From Betaproteobacteria bacterium (GTDB lineage Bacteria; Pseudomonadota; Gammaproteobacteria; Burkholderiales; Usitatibacteraceae), in NCBI GenBank assembly GCA_016720855.1, contig JADKJU010000003.1, positions 372,001 through 436,000 on the forward strand: a DNA stretch of 64,000 nucleotides. The letters run 5' to 3'. Shown here piece by piece: positions 34,496 through 42,180 of the stretch. The notes beneath the pieces were generated by a model that did no database searches, had not been told where the DNA came from, and saw only the letters and a program-made list of their open reading frames with translations. The translations under genes were made by a program, and so were the position numbers. Position 1 is the first letter of the stretch; the number at the start of each line of letters is the position of its first letter.

Positions 34496-35895
34496 CGCAT
34501 CGTCTTCAGTTCCTCGTGGGACTCGTGCAATGCGCGCGCCAGCCGGTGGATATCCGGAACCGCCTTCTTCGCGGCCAGCAGCCCGAAATCGAGCGAGCCG
34601 CAGTAGCTTTCCACCGTGATGTTTAGGCCCAGTCCGTGTTCGACGATGGAGACGGGCCAGTAGGTGAGCATCTTCGCGCCGGCGAGGTAGAGCGGCGCCT
34701 GCGGGCCGGGCACGTTCGAAATCACCAGGTTCGCGAGTGGCGGGTACGCCTTCACTCCCTGCGTGTAGCCGTAGGCGCGCGCCGCGGCTGCCAGCACCCA
34801 CGGCGCGCCGATCGAGGGGAAATCCGTGGGGATGATCGACTTCGCCTTCGATGTGATGGCCTTCGCGTTGCCGGCGGAGGCGCGAATGGCCTCCAGGCGC
34901 TTCAGGGGATCGGCGAGGTGCGTGGCGAGGTTGGCAAGCACCATCGTCGCCTGCGTCGAGTAGCTCGTGTCGCCTTCGGCCCGGAGCGAAACCGGCATCG
35001 CGGCCACCAGCGGGCTCCTGGGCACCGACCCGTGGTGCATGAGATAGCGGCGAAGCGCACCGCTCACCAGGGCGAGCACGACATCGTTGATCTTCGCATC
35101 GTGGCGCCTGGCGATCGCCTTGATCTCGGCGAGCGGAAGGGAAGCCGTCGCGAACGTGCGCTCGGCGGTGATCGGGACGTTGAGCACCGTCGTGGGCCCG
35201 ATGGGCAAGCCGCGACCCGGCGCCTTGCCCTTCGACGCGCCGGCCTTTCCGGTGCCGGAAGCCAGGCCCGCCTTGACGACGCGGGCCAGCTCCGGAATCT
35301 GGCGGATGAGCTTGGTGTACTCGCCCGCGCTCTTGCGCAGCGCGGCGGCCAGCAGCTCGCCCGTGCCGGGCGTCCTGTCGAGCACGCGCTTCTTCGGTTT
35401 CGCCACCTTCCGCGGCACGGGCGAGGTATCGAGGATGGCCGTGACGAGTTGCACGCCGGCCGCCCCGTCGAGGGTGGCGTGGTGGATCTTCGAGTACCAC
35501 GCGACCTGACCCGAGGCGAGGCCCTCGATCACGGTGAAGACCCACAGCGGGCGGTTGCGGTCGAGCGGCTCGCCGTGCAACTTCGCGACGGTGGCCTCTA
35601 GCGTCGCCATCGTGGCGGGTTTAGGGAGCCTGATCCGGCGCATGTGATAGCCGAGGTCGATTTCCTGGTCCTCCACCCACATCGGACTCGCGATGGCCAG
35701 GGGCAGCGTGGCGATGCGGCGCGTGAAGACGGGGGCCAGGTGCAGGCGGCCTGCGATGTGCTTCACCGCGCGGTCGTAGAAGGTGGCGCGCTGGCGGGCC
35801 GGCACCTGGTACAGGTGCAGGGAGCCCACGTGCATCGGGGTTTCGGGCGTTTCCAGGTAGAGGAACGCCGCGTCGAGGCCTGAGAGCGGATTCAC
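34483..35895 (-). CDS. Wax ester synthase/diacylglycerol acyltransferase (WS/DGAT)
   Basis: A 470-residue bifunctional acyltransferase starting at GTG (NPLSGLDAAFLYLETPETPM is the family N-terminus). The active site HHATLDG (HHxxxDG) lies near residue 137, followed by a Lys-rich linker and the second domain with AMPVSLRAEGD and NLVISNVPGPQAPLYLAGA. It forms wax esters or triacylglycerol from acyl-CoA, storage lipids found in several Burkholderiales. Longer upstream readings of the frame lack family similarity. It overlaps the hydrolase gene downstream. Confidence 0.92.
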   Translation of the reverse strand: MNPLSGLDAAFLYLETPETPMHVGSLHLYQVPARQRATFYDRAVKHIAGRLHLAPVFTRRIATLPLAIASPMWVEDQEIDLGYHMRRIRLPKPATMATLEATVAKLHGEPLDRNRPLWVFTVIEGLASGQVAWYSKIHHATLDGAAGVQLVTAILDTSPVPRKVAKPKKRVLDRTPGTGELLAAALRKSAGEYTKLIRQIPELARVVKAGLASGTGKAGASKGKAPGRGLPIGPTTVLNVPITAERTFATASLPLAEIKAIARRHDAKINDVVLALVSGALRRYLMHHGSVPRSPLVAAMPVSLRAEGDTSYSTQATMVLANLATHLADPLKRLEAIRASAGNAKAITSKAKSIIPTDFPSIGAPWVLAAAARAYGYTQGVKAYPPLANLVISNVPGPQAPLYLAGAKMLTYWPVSIVEHGLGLNITVESYCGSLDFGLLAAKKAVPDIHRLARALHESHEELKTMRCPP

Positions 35896-36045
35896 CGGGA
35901 AGAATGGCCTTGTCGTATCGCGGTTGCCGGAACGGAGCGGCCGCGGCCCGTCTTTGCGGGGTGGCTGATGGTAGCGCACTGCGCGGCTGGAATGCAGCCA
36001 TGCGTATCCCGAAAGCGCCGGCCGGCGCACCGCCGGGCTCGGAAG

Positions 36046-36957
36046 CTACGACGCGTGGACCGCGAGGACCAGGTGGCGCAAGATCCGCGCGACTTCGCGT
36101 GACGCGCGGCTGAGCGGGTGGTGGGTCGTGGTCTTCATCATTACGCAGCGGGGCAGGCTGGGGTCGGTGATGCGGCGCGCCGCGAAATACGCATCAAACC
36201 GCTGTAGCCGTACCGAGTGCTGGCTCCAGAGCGCGTAGCAGCGCTCGCGCGAGATGATCGCGTGCTGGGCTTCGACCGAGTCGGCCTCCAGCACCACGTT
36301 CAGGCGGAATCCACGGCGGCGGGCTTCCTCGTCGACGCGGAGCCGTAGTTCGTTCGGCGCGGCCGGCAGCACCAGCGGTATCGATGCCAGCGCGCAGAAA
36401 GGCAGCTCGTTGCCATCTTCCCCGAGATCGGGGTTGCCCACCACCATCACGTCCGAAATGGCGAGCACATCCTGCTTTTCCAGGCCCGTCTTGCGATAGC
36501 GGGTGACCAACGCGATATCGGCCCAGCCGTTCGACAGCCAGTCCTCATGCTCCACGCTGAAGCTCTCCAGCAGGCGAAGCACGATGCCGGGAAACTGCCG
36601 GCGCACGTCCTCGAAAAGTTCGGCGGCCAGCATCCGCATGTACATGGTCAGAAGCGCCACCGTCACCGTGCCGGTCGGCGTGCGCGTCTGGTCGCGGATG
36701 TCGGCCGAGAACTGATCGGCATGGGCCAGCAGTGCCCGGGCCCTCAGCAAGGTCTGCTCGCCGACTGCCGTGAGCTTCACGCCGCGACCGGTACGGTGAA
36801 AAAGCGTGGCCCGCAGGCTGTCCTCCAGCGCGCGCAGCGCCCGGCTCACAGAAGGCTGCGTCGTCCCCAAGACGGCTGCCGCATGCGACAGGTTGCCCAG
36901 TTCGGCCGCCTTTACGAAGAGTCGAAGGGCTTCGAGGTTGGGTGGGCTGTCCGTCAT
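36046..36957 (-). CDS. LysR family transcriptional regulator
   Basis: The 303-residue protein has a LysR winged helix at the N-terminus (LRLFVKAAELGNLSHAAAVL, then TTQPSVSRALRALEDSL) and a periplasmic-binding-fold effector domain (residues 90-300). The residues following the helix-turn-helix match the subgroup often found with Bug receptors. It is divergent from the Bug receptor gene by 132 bases and probably controls the whole carboxylate cluster (37090-41065), with a small-molecule coinducer, likely a substrate or CoA-linked intermediate. Confidence 0.9.
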   Translation of the reverse strand: MTDSPPNLEALRLFVKAAELGNLSHAAAVLGTTQPSVSRALRALEDSLRATLFHRTGRGVKLTAVGEQTLLRARALLAHADQFSADIRDQTRTPTGTVTVALLTMYMRMLAAELFEDVRRQFPGIVLRLLESFSVEHEDWLSNGWADIALVTRYRKTGLEKQDVLAISDVMVVGNPDLGEDGNELPFCALASIPLVLPAAPNELRLRVDEEARRRGFRLNVVLEADSVEAQHAIISRERCYALWSQHSVRLQRFDAYFAARRITDPSLPRCVMMKTTTHHPLSRASREVARILRHLVLAVHAS

Positions 36958-36973
36958 GCGCAGAATGTATACC

Positions 36974-36997
36974 AGCTAACCAGATCACGGGCTAGTT
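36974..36997. promoter_or_regulatory. Possible LysR binding site between lysR and bug genes
   Basis: AGCTAACC and GGCTAGTT form an imperfect 8-bp inverted repeat (6 of 8 positions) with eight bases between, just upstream of the lysR start and on the side facing the Bug gene. The size and position suit a LysR recognition site, but this is weak evidence. Confidence 0.3.
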
Positions 36998-37089
36998 CCG
37001 CCGGTGCGGCTGCCGTATGGTCTCAATCGTTGATCGGAAGAACCGTTCACATTCGTCGAGTGAATCATCTCTTGGAAAGGAGACCCGCC

Positions 37090-38052
37090 ATGATCCGAGC
37101 AGTTGCCGCTCTTCTCGCAGCAGCGCTTTCCTTGCTTGCACCGATGTCGGCGAGCGCGCAGTCATGGCCGACAAAGCCGGTGCGCATCGTCGTCGCGTAC
37201 CCGCCAGGGGGGGCCACCGACCTCCAGGCAAGGCTGGTGGCGGCGAAGCTGACTGAGCGATGGGGCGTCCCGGTGATCGTCGAGAACAAGCCGGGGGGCA
37301 ATACGGTCATCGCGACCGACGCGGTCGCCAAGGCGGCGCCGGATGGGCACACCGTTCTCCTCACGGCCATGCCGTTCGCGCTGAATCCCATGCTGATCGC
37401 CAAGCTTCCGTACAACACCGCCACGGACCTCGTGCCCGTGACGCTGCTTGCGACGATTCCGAACGTTCTCGTGGTGTATCCCGGGCTGCCGGTCAATTCG
37501 CTCGACGACCTGATCAAACTGGCCCGTGCGGAGCCGGGGTCGATCTCGTTTGCCTCGACCGGTCAGGCCACCTCCACGCACCTCTCGGGCGAGTTGTTTG
37601 CGAAGATGGCCGGCCTTCGGCTCAACCACATTCCCTACAAGGGCAGCGCGCCGGCGCAGGTCGACCTGATGGCGGGACGGGTTTCGATGATGTTCGACAA
37701 CGGGTCGCTGCAGCTCATCAAGTCCGGGAAGTTGAAGGCGATCGCGGTCACCTCCGCAAAACGGGTGCCGTGGCTGCCGAATACCCCGACCATGATCGAG
37801 CAGGGGCTCGCGGGTTACGAAGCGGCGGCCTGGTACGGCGTCCTTGCGCCGGGGGGAACGCCCGCCGCGATCATTCAGAAGCTCGCCGACGACATCACCT
37901 GGGCGGTGCGCTCGCCCGACACCGTGGAAAAACTGACGGCGGCCGGCGCCATTGCGGGCGGAGGCTCTCCGGAGGAATTCCGGAATTTCCTGTCCGTCGA
38001 GACGGACAAGTGGGGACAGCTGGTCAAGGGCCTCGGAATGAAACCGGAGTGA
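37090..38052 (+). CDS. Bug family tripartite tricarboxylate transporter substrate-binding protein
   Basis: A second TctC-like receptor (320 residues). After the signal peptide (AVAALLAAALSLLAPMSASAQ) come SWPTKPVRIVVAYPPGGATD, the ligand loop GNTVIATDAVAKAAPDG, and IPYKGSAPAQVDLMAGRVSMM. It shares the family layout with the receptor at 1018 but is a diverged paralogue. A strong ribosome site (GGAAAGGAGA) precedes ATG at 37090. It heads a four-gene operon with a dehydratase, thioesterase and CoA ligase, so it probably captures the acid that these enzymes activate. TctA/TctB are absent here. Confidence 0.9.
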   Translation: MIRAVAALLAAALSLLAPMSASAQSWPTKPVRIVVAYPPGGATDLQARLVAAKLTERWGVPVIVENKPGGNTVIATDAVAKAAPDGHTVLLTAMPFALNPMLIAKLPYNTATDLVPVTLLATIPNVLVVYPGLPVNSLDDLIKLARAEPGSISFASTGQATSTHLSGELFAKMAGLRLNHIPYKGSAPAQVDLMAGRVSMMFDNGSLQLIKSGKLKAIAVTSAKRVPWLPNTPTMIEQGLAGYEAAAWYGVLAPGGTPAAIIQKLADDITWAVRSPDTVEKLTAAGAIAGGGSPEEFRNFLSVETDKWGQLVKGLGMKPE

Positions 38053-38079
38053 CCGGGGCCTCATCGAAAAGGATCGGCT

Positions 38080-39105
38080 ATGCATTACATCGGTAAAGGG
38101 ACATCCAACGTTCAGAGCCTGCTGCTGGACTATGCAAACAGCGGCCGATCGGAAACGTTCATTGGTCGAACCTCGGAGCCGTATCTGATCGTTGTCGACG
38201 ACAAATCCATCGAGCAGGTCGCCTACGCGTGCGGAGCCGCGCACGACTGGCGACTGCTGTCCGGCGCCAGCCGGGGCCCGATCGAAGCGCCGCATGCGTA
38301 CTTGTTCTATCTGCTCAACAATACACGCGCCTATCGGGTCTACGAACAGACGATCATCGCCGGGCTTCCGTCCGGCCGCGCACAGCTTCACGCCGGCGAC
38401 GATTTTCACTACCATCGCCCGATCCTGAGCGGAGACATCCTCGCCGTCACTGCCACGATCCTGCCCAGCTACAAGAAGACCGGCCGTCATGGAGAGCTGG
38501 AGTTCTTCAGCGACGAGTGGCGCATGTACAACCAGCGCAACGAGCTGGCTGCACGGCTCATTCGCAAGGGGATCGCCCTCGACTTCGGCGAATCCGGGGA
38601 GCTCACGTCTCCTGCCGATAACAGGGTCGACCTCCCACCGGATTCGGGGACGCCGACATGGTTGCGCGCCGTGGACGTCGAATCCGCCTTCAAGGTCGAT
38701 CAAACTACCCACCTGAAACGCCATCCGAAGTTCACCTGGATGTCGATGATGGGATGGCTGGCCGCGGTGAGCGAGTACTCGCCGACGCATTACGACCCGG
38801 ATTTTGCCAAGTCGCACCGGTACGGCGGCGGCCGGAACATCGTGGCGGGCCCACAGCTGGCCTCCGTCATGGTCGCCGCGCTCGAGGAATCGCTCGGGCC
38901 CGGCTGGTGGATCAGCGACTACGAGAACGTGCAGCGCCGGGCCGTGTACCCGAACGAGACGCTGATCAGCTTCAGCAGGGTTCACTCGATCCGCGATGGC
39001 ACCGCGAAGATTCATCTCTGGCTGGTCGACGAAGAGGGGATCGTCAAGGGAACCGGCGAGGCGACGGTGAAGGCCGTCACGACGGAGAGAAGGGTGTCGG
39101 CATGA
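38080..39105 (+). CDS. FAS1-like/MaoC-type hotdog dehydratase domain protein
   Basis: The 341-residue protein contains two hotdog halves. The first (residues 10-175) matches the FAS1-like dehydratase region, with SIEQVAYACGAAHDWRLLSG and the substrate-contact stretch AGDDFHYHRPILSGD; the second (residues 205-340) carries EYSPTHYDPDFAKSHRYGGG as in hotdog hydratases. It would add or remove water from an enoyl-CoA. The operon position between the receptor and CoA ligase suggests a role in degrading the transported acid. It overlaps the thioesterase start by ATGA. Confidence 0.8.
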   Translation: MHYIGKGTSNVQSLLLDYANSGRSETFIGRTSEPYLIVVDDKSIEQVAYACGAAHDWRLLSGASRGPIEAPHAYLFYLLNNTRAYRVYEQTIIAGLPSGRAQLHAGDDFHYHRPILSGDILAVTATILPSYKKTGRHGELEFFSDEWRMYNQRNELAARLIRKGIALDFGESGELTSPADNRVDLPPDSGTPTWLRAVDVESAFKVDQTTHLKRHPKFTWMSMMGWLAAVSEYSPTHYDPDFAKSHRYGGGRNIVAGPQLASVMVAALEESLGPGWWISDYENVQRRAVYPNETLISFSRVHSIRDGTAKIHLWLVDEEGIVKGTGEATVKAVTTERRVSA

Positions 39106-39539
39106 GCACCGGGGAACCGAAGCTGCCGGCCGAGGGAGAGAGCCTGGATATCGTCAGGACGGTCGACGATTCGTTGCTGACCCCCCGCTACGGAAAGCCG
39201 GACATCGTGGTTCTCGCCTCGCCCGCCGTGATGTTCCTCATGGAGCTCGCCAGCCTGCAACTGGTCGAGCGGGAACTTCCCGATGAATTGACCTCAGTAG
39301 GAACCCGGATGGTGTTCGAGCATCTGCAACCGTCCTACGCCGGCGCCGAGATCGTGACGCGAGCAACCGTGCGGCAGGTGTCGGGCCGGCGCATCGAGCT
39401 GGAGGTCGAGTCGTTCGAGGGTCAGACGCTCGTCGCGCGAGCCGCGCATACGCGCGCGATCGTTCCCAGGGCGAAGTTCCGTCCGCCATCCGGGAGCACG
39501 GAGGATCGGGGAAGCCAAGGCGCAGAGGCGACGCGATGA
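39102..39539 (+). CDS. FlK-like hotdog thioesterase
   Basis: The 145-residue protein resembles the fluoroacetyl-CoA thioesterase-type hotdog family: LASPAVMFLMELASLQLVER near residue 45, SVGTRMVFEHLQPSY and EIVTRATVRQVSGRRIELEV, then LVARAAHTRAIV at the end. Members hydrolyse small or toxic acyl-CoAs. It may act as a safety valve releasing CoA from dead-end thioesters. It begins in the dehydratase stop codon and overlaps the CoA ligase gene by four bases. Confidence 0.72.
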   Translation: MSTGEPKLPAEGESLDIVRTVDDSLLTPRYGKPDIVVLASPAVMFLMELASLQLVERELPDELTSVGTRMVFEHLQPSYAGAEIVTRATVRQVSGRRIELEVESFEGQTLVARAAHTRAIVPRAKFRPPSGSTEDRGSQGAEATR

Positions 39540-41065
39540 ATGTGCGCGACCTCATGGAACGCAGTCGGCGAGCATTCGGTGGCCACATCGCGGTGGCCGC
39601 CGAATCCCGCGCCTTCAGTTTCGACGAGTGCTGGAGCCGGGGAGTGCGCTTGGCGCGGGGCCTGATGGCTCGTGGGGTGAAGCCTGGAGACCACGTCGCG
39701 GTTCTGGAAATGAACACGATATGGTCCGTCGACTTCTACATAGCGTCAGCTATCGCGGGGTTCGTTCGGGTGCCGCTCTACTGGCGCAACGCAGTCAGCG
39801 TGCACCTGTCGATGATCGAGAACGCGCAAAGCCGATTCATCGTCGTGGATGACGAGGTCGGCGACGCTGTCGTGAGCGAAATCGTCGATGCGGTGGGCGA
39901 GCGCAACGTGATGGTGCGCGGGGCGGCTTTTGAGCGCTGGCTCGAGAATCAGGACGACATCGATCCTGCGGTACGTATCGACGAGAACTGGTTGAGCATG
40001 ATCAGGCACAGCGGGGGGACGACCGGGCGTCCGAAGGGGATCACCAGCACGCAGCGCCAGTGGGCCTGCATCGGGCGCGACGAAGTCGCGTTCAAGCCGC
40101 TGATAGCACCGGGTGATTCGATGCTGCATGTCGCGCCGATGAGCCATGCCTCCGGATACTACTTTCTTCCTGCTTGGGCCGCCGGTGCCCGCCAGGTACT
40201 TTCGCCTTCGACGGCGCCCGATCGCATCGTCGAGCTGCTTCGCAGCGAGGAAATACAGTATCTCTTCGCGCCGCCAACGTTGTTGGATTCGATCACTGCC
40301 GTCGCCGGGAGTCTGGACATTCCCAGACTGGCGTTGAAATGCCTCGCGATAGGTTCGGCGCCGATCAGCCGGCGCGTGATCCAGGCCGCACGGGACTGCT
40401 TCGGCGACGATGTGCTCTACCAGACGTACGGGACGAGCGAGGCCGTGCCCATCTCCGGCATGGGACCGAAGGAATGGTTCATGGAGTGCGACGACGCCGA
40501 ACCACTTCTCTCGGCGGGAAGGCCGTTGCCCCTGGTCGACCTGGAACTCAGGGACGAAGGCGGGAAAACGGTCCCCGTCGGCGAGATCGGGGAGGTGACG
40601 GTGCGTTGCGACGGCATGGCGGACGGGTACTACAACGCACCCGAGCAGACCAGGGAAAGCTTCGTCGACGGATGGTTCAGGACGGGAGACCTGGGGCGAC
40701 TGGACAAGCGCGGCTATCTGCACCTGGTCGATCGGGTCGGCGAGATGATTATCTCCGGCGGGCACAACATCTATCCCGCCGACCTCGAGCGGATCGTGGG
40801 ACAGGTCGAAGGTGTTCTCGAGGTGGCCGTGTTCGGCATCCCGCACGAAAAATGGGGCGAGACACCAATCGTCCTGTGCCAGGCCAGCCCCGATGCGTCG
40901 GTGTCGTCCGAGAAGGTGCGCGAGTATGTTGCCCGGGAGCTGGGTTCGTATATGAAGCCCACCGACGTCATGATCCGCACGGAGAAGCTGCCGCGCACCG
41001 CCGTGGGCAAGATCTCGCGCCGGGCCGCCCGGGATGTGTATCTGTCCCAGCGGGAGCCTGAGTAG
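39536..41065 (+). CDS. AMP-dependent acyl-CoA synthetase/ligase
   Basis: The 509-residue ligase has the class I adenylate-forming motifs: the P-loop IRHSGGTTGRPKGI near residue 155, YQTYGTSEAVPISGMG, and WFRTGDLGRLDKRGYLHLVD followed by GEMIISGGHNIYPADLE; the catalytic Lys lies at the end in RTAVGKISRR. It activates a carboxylic acid as its CoA thioester. The substrate pocket cannot be assigned, but the neighbours suggest an acid taken up through the Bug receptor. It is the last gene of the operon. Confidence 0.92.
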   Translation: MNVRDLMERSRRAFGGHIAVAAESRAFSFDECWSRGVRLARGLMARGVKPGDHVAVLEMNTIWSVDFYIASAIAGFVRVPLYWRNAVSVHLSMIENAQSRFIVVDDEVGDAVVSEIVDAVGERNVMVRGAAFERWLENQDDIDPAVRIDENWLSMIRHSGGTTGRPKGITSTQRQWACIGRDEVAFKPLIAPGDSMLHVAPMSHASGYYFLPAWAAGARQVLSPSTAPDRIVELLRSEEIQYLFAPPTLLDSITAVAGSLDIPRLALKCLAIGSAPISRRVIQAARDCFGDDVLYQTYGTSEAVPISGMGPKEWFMECDDAEPLLSAGRPLPLVDLELRDEGGKTVPVGEIGEVTVRCDGMADGYYNAPEQTRESFVDGWFRTGDLGRLDKRGYLHLVDRVGEMIISGGHNIYPADLERIVGQVEGVLEVAVFGIPHEKWGETPIVLCQASPDASVSSEKVREYVARELGSYMKPTDVMIRTEKLPRTAVGKISRRAARDVYLSQREPE

Positions 41066-41134
41066 GTCCGTCGCTGCGAATTCACGGGCCGCGCGCCCGG
41101 AATGCAGCCCCGCGGGGCAGGAGCGGACCTCCAT

Positions 41135-41428
41135 TCAATCCACGTATCCCGCTTCTCGCTGGTGCCTGATGCGGAGTATCCGCACCGTATCGCCTGAAGG
41201 ATCGAACCGGTGGAGCGCGAGGCACCCGGTTGAACCCCGGGATATGACGAGTTCCCGCATTTCCCCTCCGATCCGTCGTCCCAGGAGGGGGTGGCGCTCC
41301 AGGATCCCGAAGGCCTCGATGATCGCATCCACCGCGGACCTCGCTGATTCCGGCGCCGCGTCGACCAGAAATTCAGCCAGCCTTCCGAGATCATCGATGG
41401 ATCGTGCCGCATAGACTACTTGCGCCAC
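41135..41428 (-). CDS. RelE/ParE family type II toxin
   Basis: A full-length 97-residue RelE/ParE-fold toxin, starting at GTG 41428. The family end is clear: ERHPLLGRRIGGEMRELVIS, then STGCLALHRFDPSGDTVRIL and RIRHQREAGY. Relatives cleave mRNA on the ribosome or poison gyrase. It overlaps the end of the antitoxin fragment by 13 bases. Because that antitoxin has lost its N-terminal DNA-binding part, this toxin may be without a working partner here, unless a distant antitoxin protects the cell or the toxin is inactive. Confidence 0.85.
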   Translation of the reverse strand: MAQVVYAARSIDDLGRLAEFLVDAAPESARSAVDAIIEAFGILERHPLLGRRIGGEMRELVISRGSTGCLALHRFDPSGDTVRILRIRHQREAGYVD

Positions 41429-41562
41429 CACACCGGCTTCAGCCGTTTCTGCTTCTTTCCGGCGACCTTGGCGCGCAGCCACTCGGCCACGTCCTCATGG
41501 GCAAAGCCAATGCCGGATTCGCGCGGCTCACGCCTATAGGGGTCGAGGAAGCCGTCTGCCAA
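41416..41562 (-). pseudogene. C-terminal fragment of a CopG/ParD-type antitoxin
   Basis: About 48 codons from a possible TTG at 41562 to TAG at 41416. The part RESGIGFAHEDVAEWLRAKV is the toxin-wrapping tail typical of CopG-type partners of this RelE group, but the ribbon-helix-helix N-terminus that should precede it is absent, and a ParE remnant occupies the upstream bases. The fragment ends inside the toxin gene as an intact operon would. It probably arose by deletion that joined two toxin-antitoxin loci. Confidence 0.6.
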
Positions 41563-41572
41563 AATCCTGCGA

Positions 41573-41677
41573 TCATCGCCAGTACCCCGGGCGCCGCCGG
41601 TGATGGGCAACGACCACGACGACGAGGGTTTCCGCATCGACGAAGTAGATGAGGCCGAAAGGCATCGTGAACCGGCA
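41573..41677 (-). pseudogene. C-terminal remnant of a ParE-type toxin
   Basis: The minus-strand frame reads RFTMPFGLIYFVDAETLVVV and then AHHRRRPGYWR before TGA at 41573, which is the classic C-terminus of ParE toxins (FxYxV...VxxVAHxRRxPGYW). An in-frame TGA at 41678 and the lack of the N-terminal helices show it is a remnant. It sits between the HicB-like gene and the antitoxin fragment. Confidence 0.65.
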
Positions 41678-41699
41678 TCAGGCGAACTCGTGCAGCAGG

Positions 41700-41939
41700 T
41701 CAGGCCGCATCCTGCATCCGATTGGCGAGGTCGCGGCCCGAGATGGTCGGCGGCAAGGGCTTGCCCTCCCTCCGGTACAGCGCAATCGCCTCCTCGACAA
41801 CCCGGCAGAGTTCGTCGAACACGGCCCTCTCTTCCGGGCCGTGGCAGCCGCCATAGACGAGGCCCGGGGAGCTCCCGACATAGCATTGGTCCTCCTCGGA
41901 CCACTCAACTATCTTGGCGTACCGAGCGCTGTCCTTCAT
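41700..41939 (-). CDS. HicB-like antitoxin family protein
   Basis: A 79-residue protein starting KDSARYAKIVEWSEEDQCYV, followed by GSSPGLVYGGCHG, the pattern of the partially degraded RNase H fold of HicB antitoxins; a helical tail follows with EEAIALYRREGKPLPP. No HicA gene is adjacent: the 31-codon frame upstream (41936-42031) does not look like HicA, and downstream only a ParE remnant is found. It is either an orphan or a partner lost in the same deletion. Confidence 0.7.
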   Translation of the reverse strand: MKDSARYAKIVEWSEEDQCYVGSSPGLVYGGCHGPEERAVFDELCRVVEEAIALYRREGKPLPPTISGRDLANRMQDAA

Positions 41940-42031
41940 TTTTTCGACTCCTCCACGGCGAGCTTCACAGCCTGGATCTGATACCGCCTGGCATCGGCAC
42001 CCAAGGCACCCGAAAGATCATAACGGCCCAC
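41936..42031 (-). CDS. Small unknown ORF preceding the HicB-like gene
   Basis: A 31-codon frame from GTG 42031 to TGA at 41936, overlapping the HicB-like ATG by ATGA as in translationally coupled pairs. The peptide starts GRYDLSGALGADARRYQIQA. It could be a leader peptide or the tail of a deleted gene. The sequence does not resemble HicA. I do not recognise it. Confidence 0.3.
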   Translation of the reverse strand: MGRYDLSGALGADARRYQIQAVKLAVEESKK

Positions 42032-42090
42032 CCGAATCCGGGCCCGTTACATTGAAACGCGGCAGCCCCCGGAACGGCTGACGGGACAGG

Positions 42091-42124
42091 TTTTGGGGAC
42101 GGTTCCGGAGAACCGTCCCCAAAA
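42091..42124. repeat. 34-bp hairpin (GGGGAC class)
   Basis: TTTTGGGGACGGTTC and its reverse complement flank a CGGA loop. The outer ten bases are identical to the palindrome at 16189-16222, while the centre differs. It lies between the toxin-antitoxin remnants and glnS and may insulate glnS from upstream transcription. Confidence 0.8.
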
Positions 42125-42180
42125 CCCCGGAATCAGCCAAAATAGCCCTTTCCGCACCGCAGCAACCGCCTCGAGAACCC

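Noticed and set aside
41936..42031. HicA toxin partner of the HicB-like gene
   Set aside because: The peptide is only 31 residues and lacks the double-stranded-RNA-binding-like HicA motifs, including the catalytic His.
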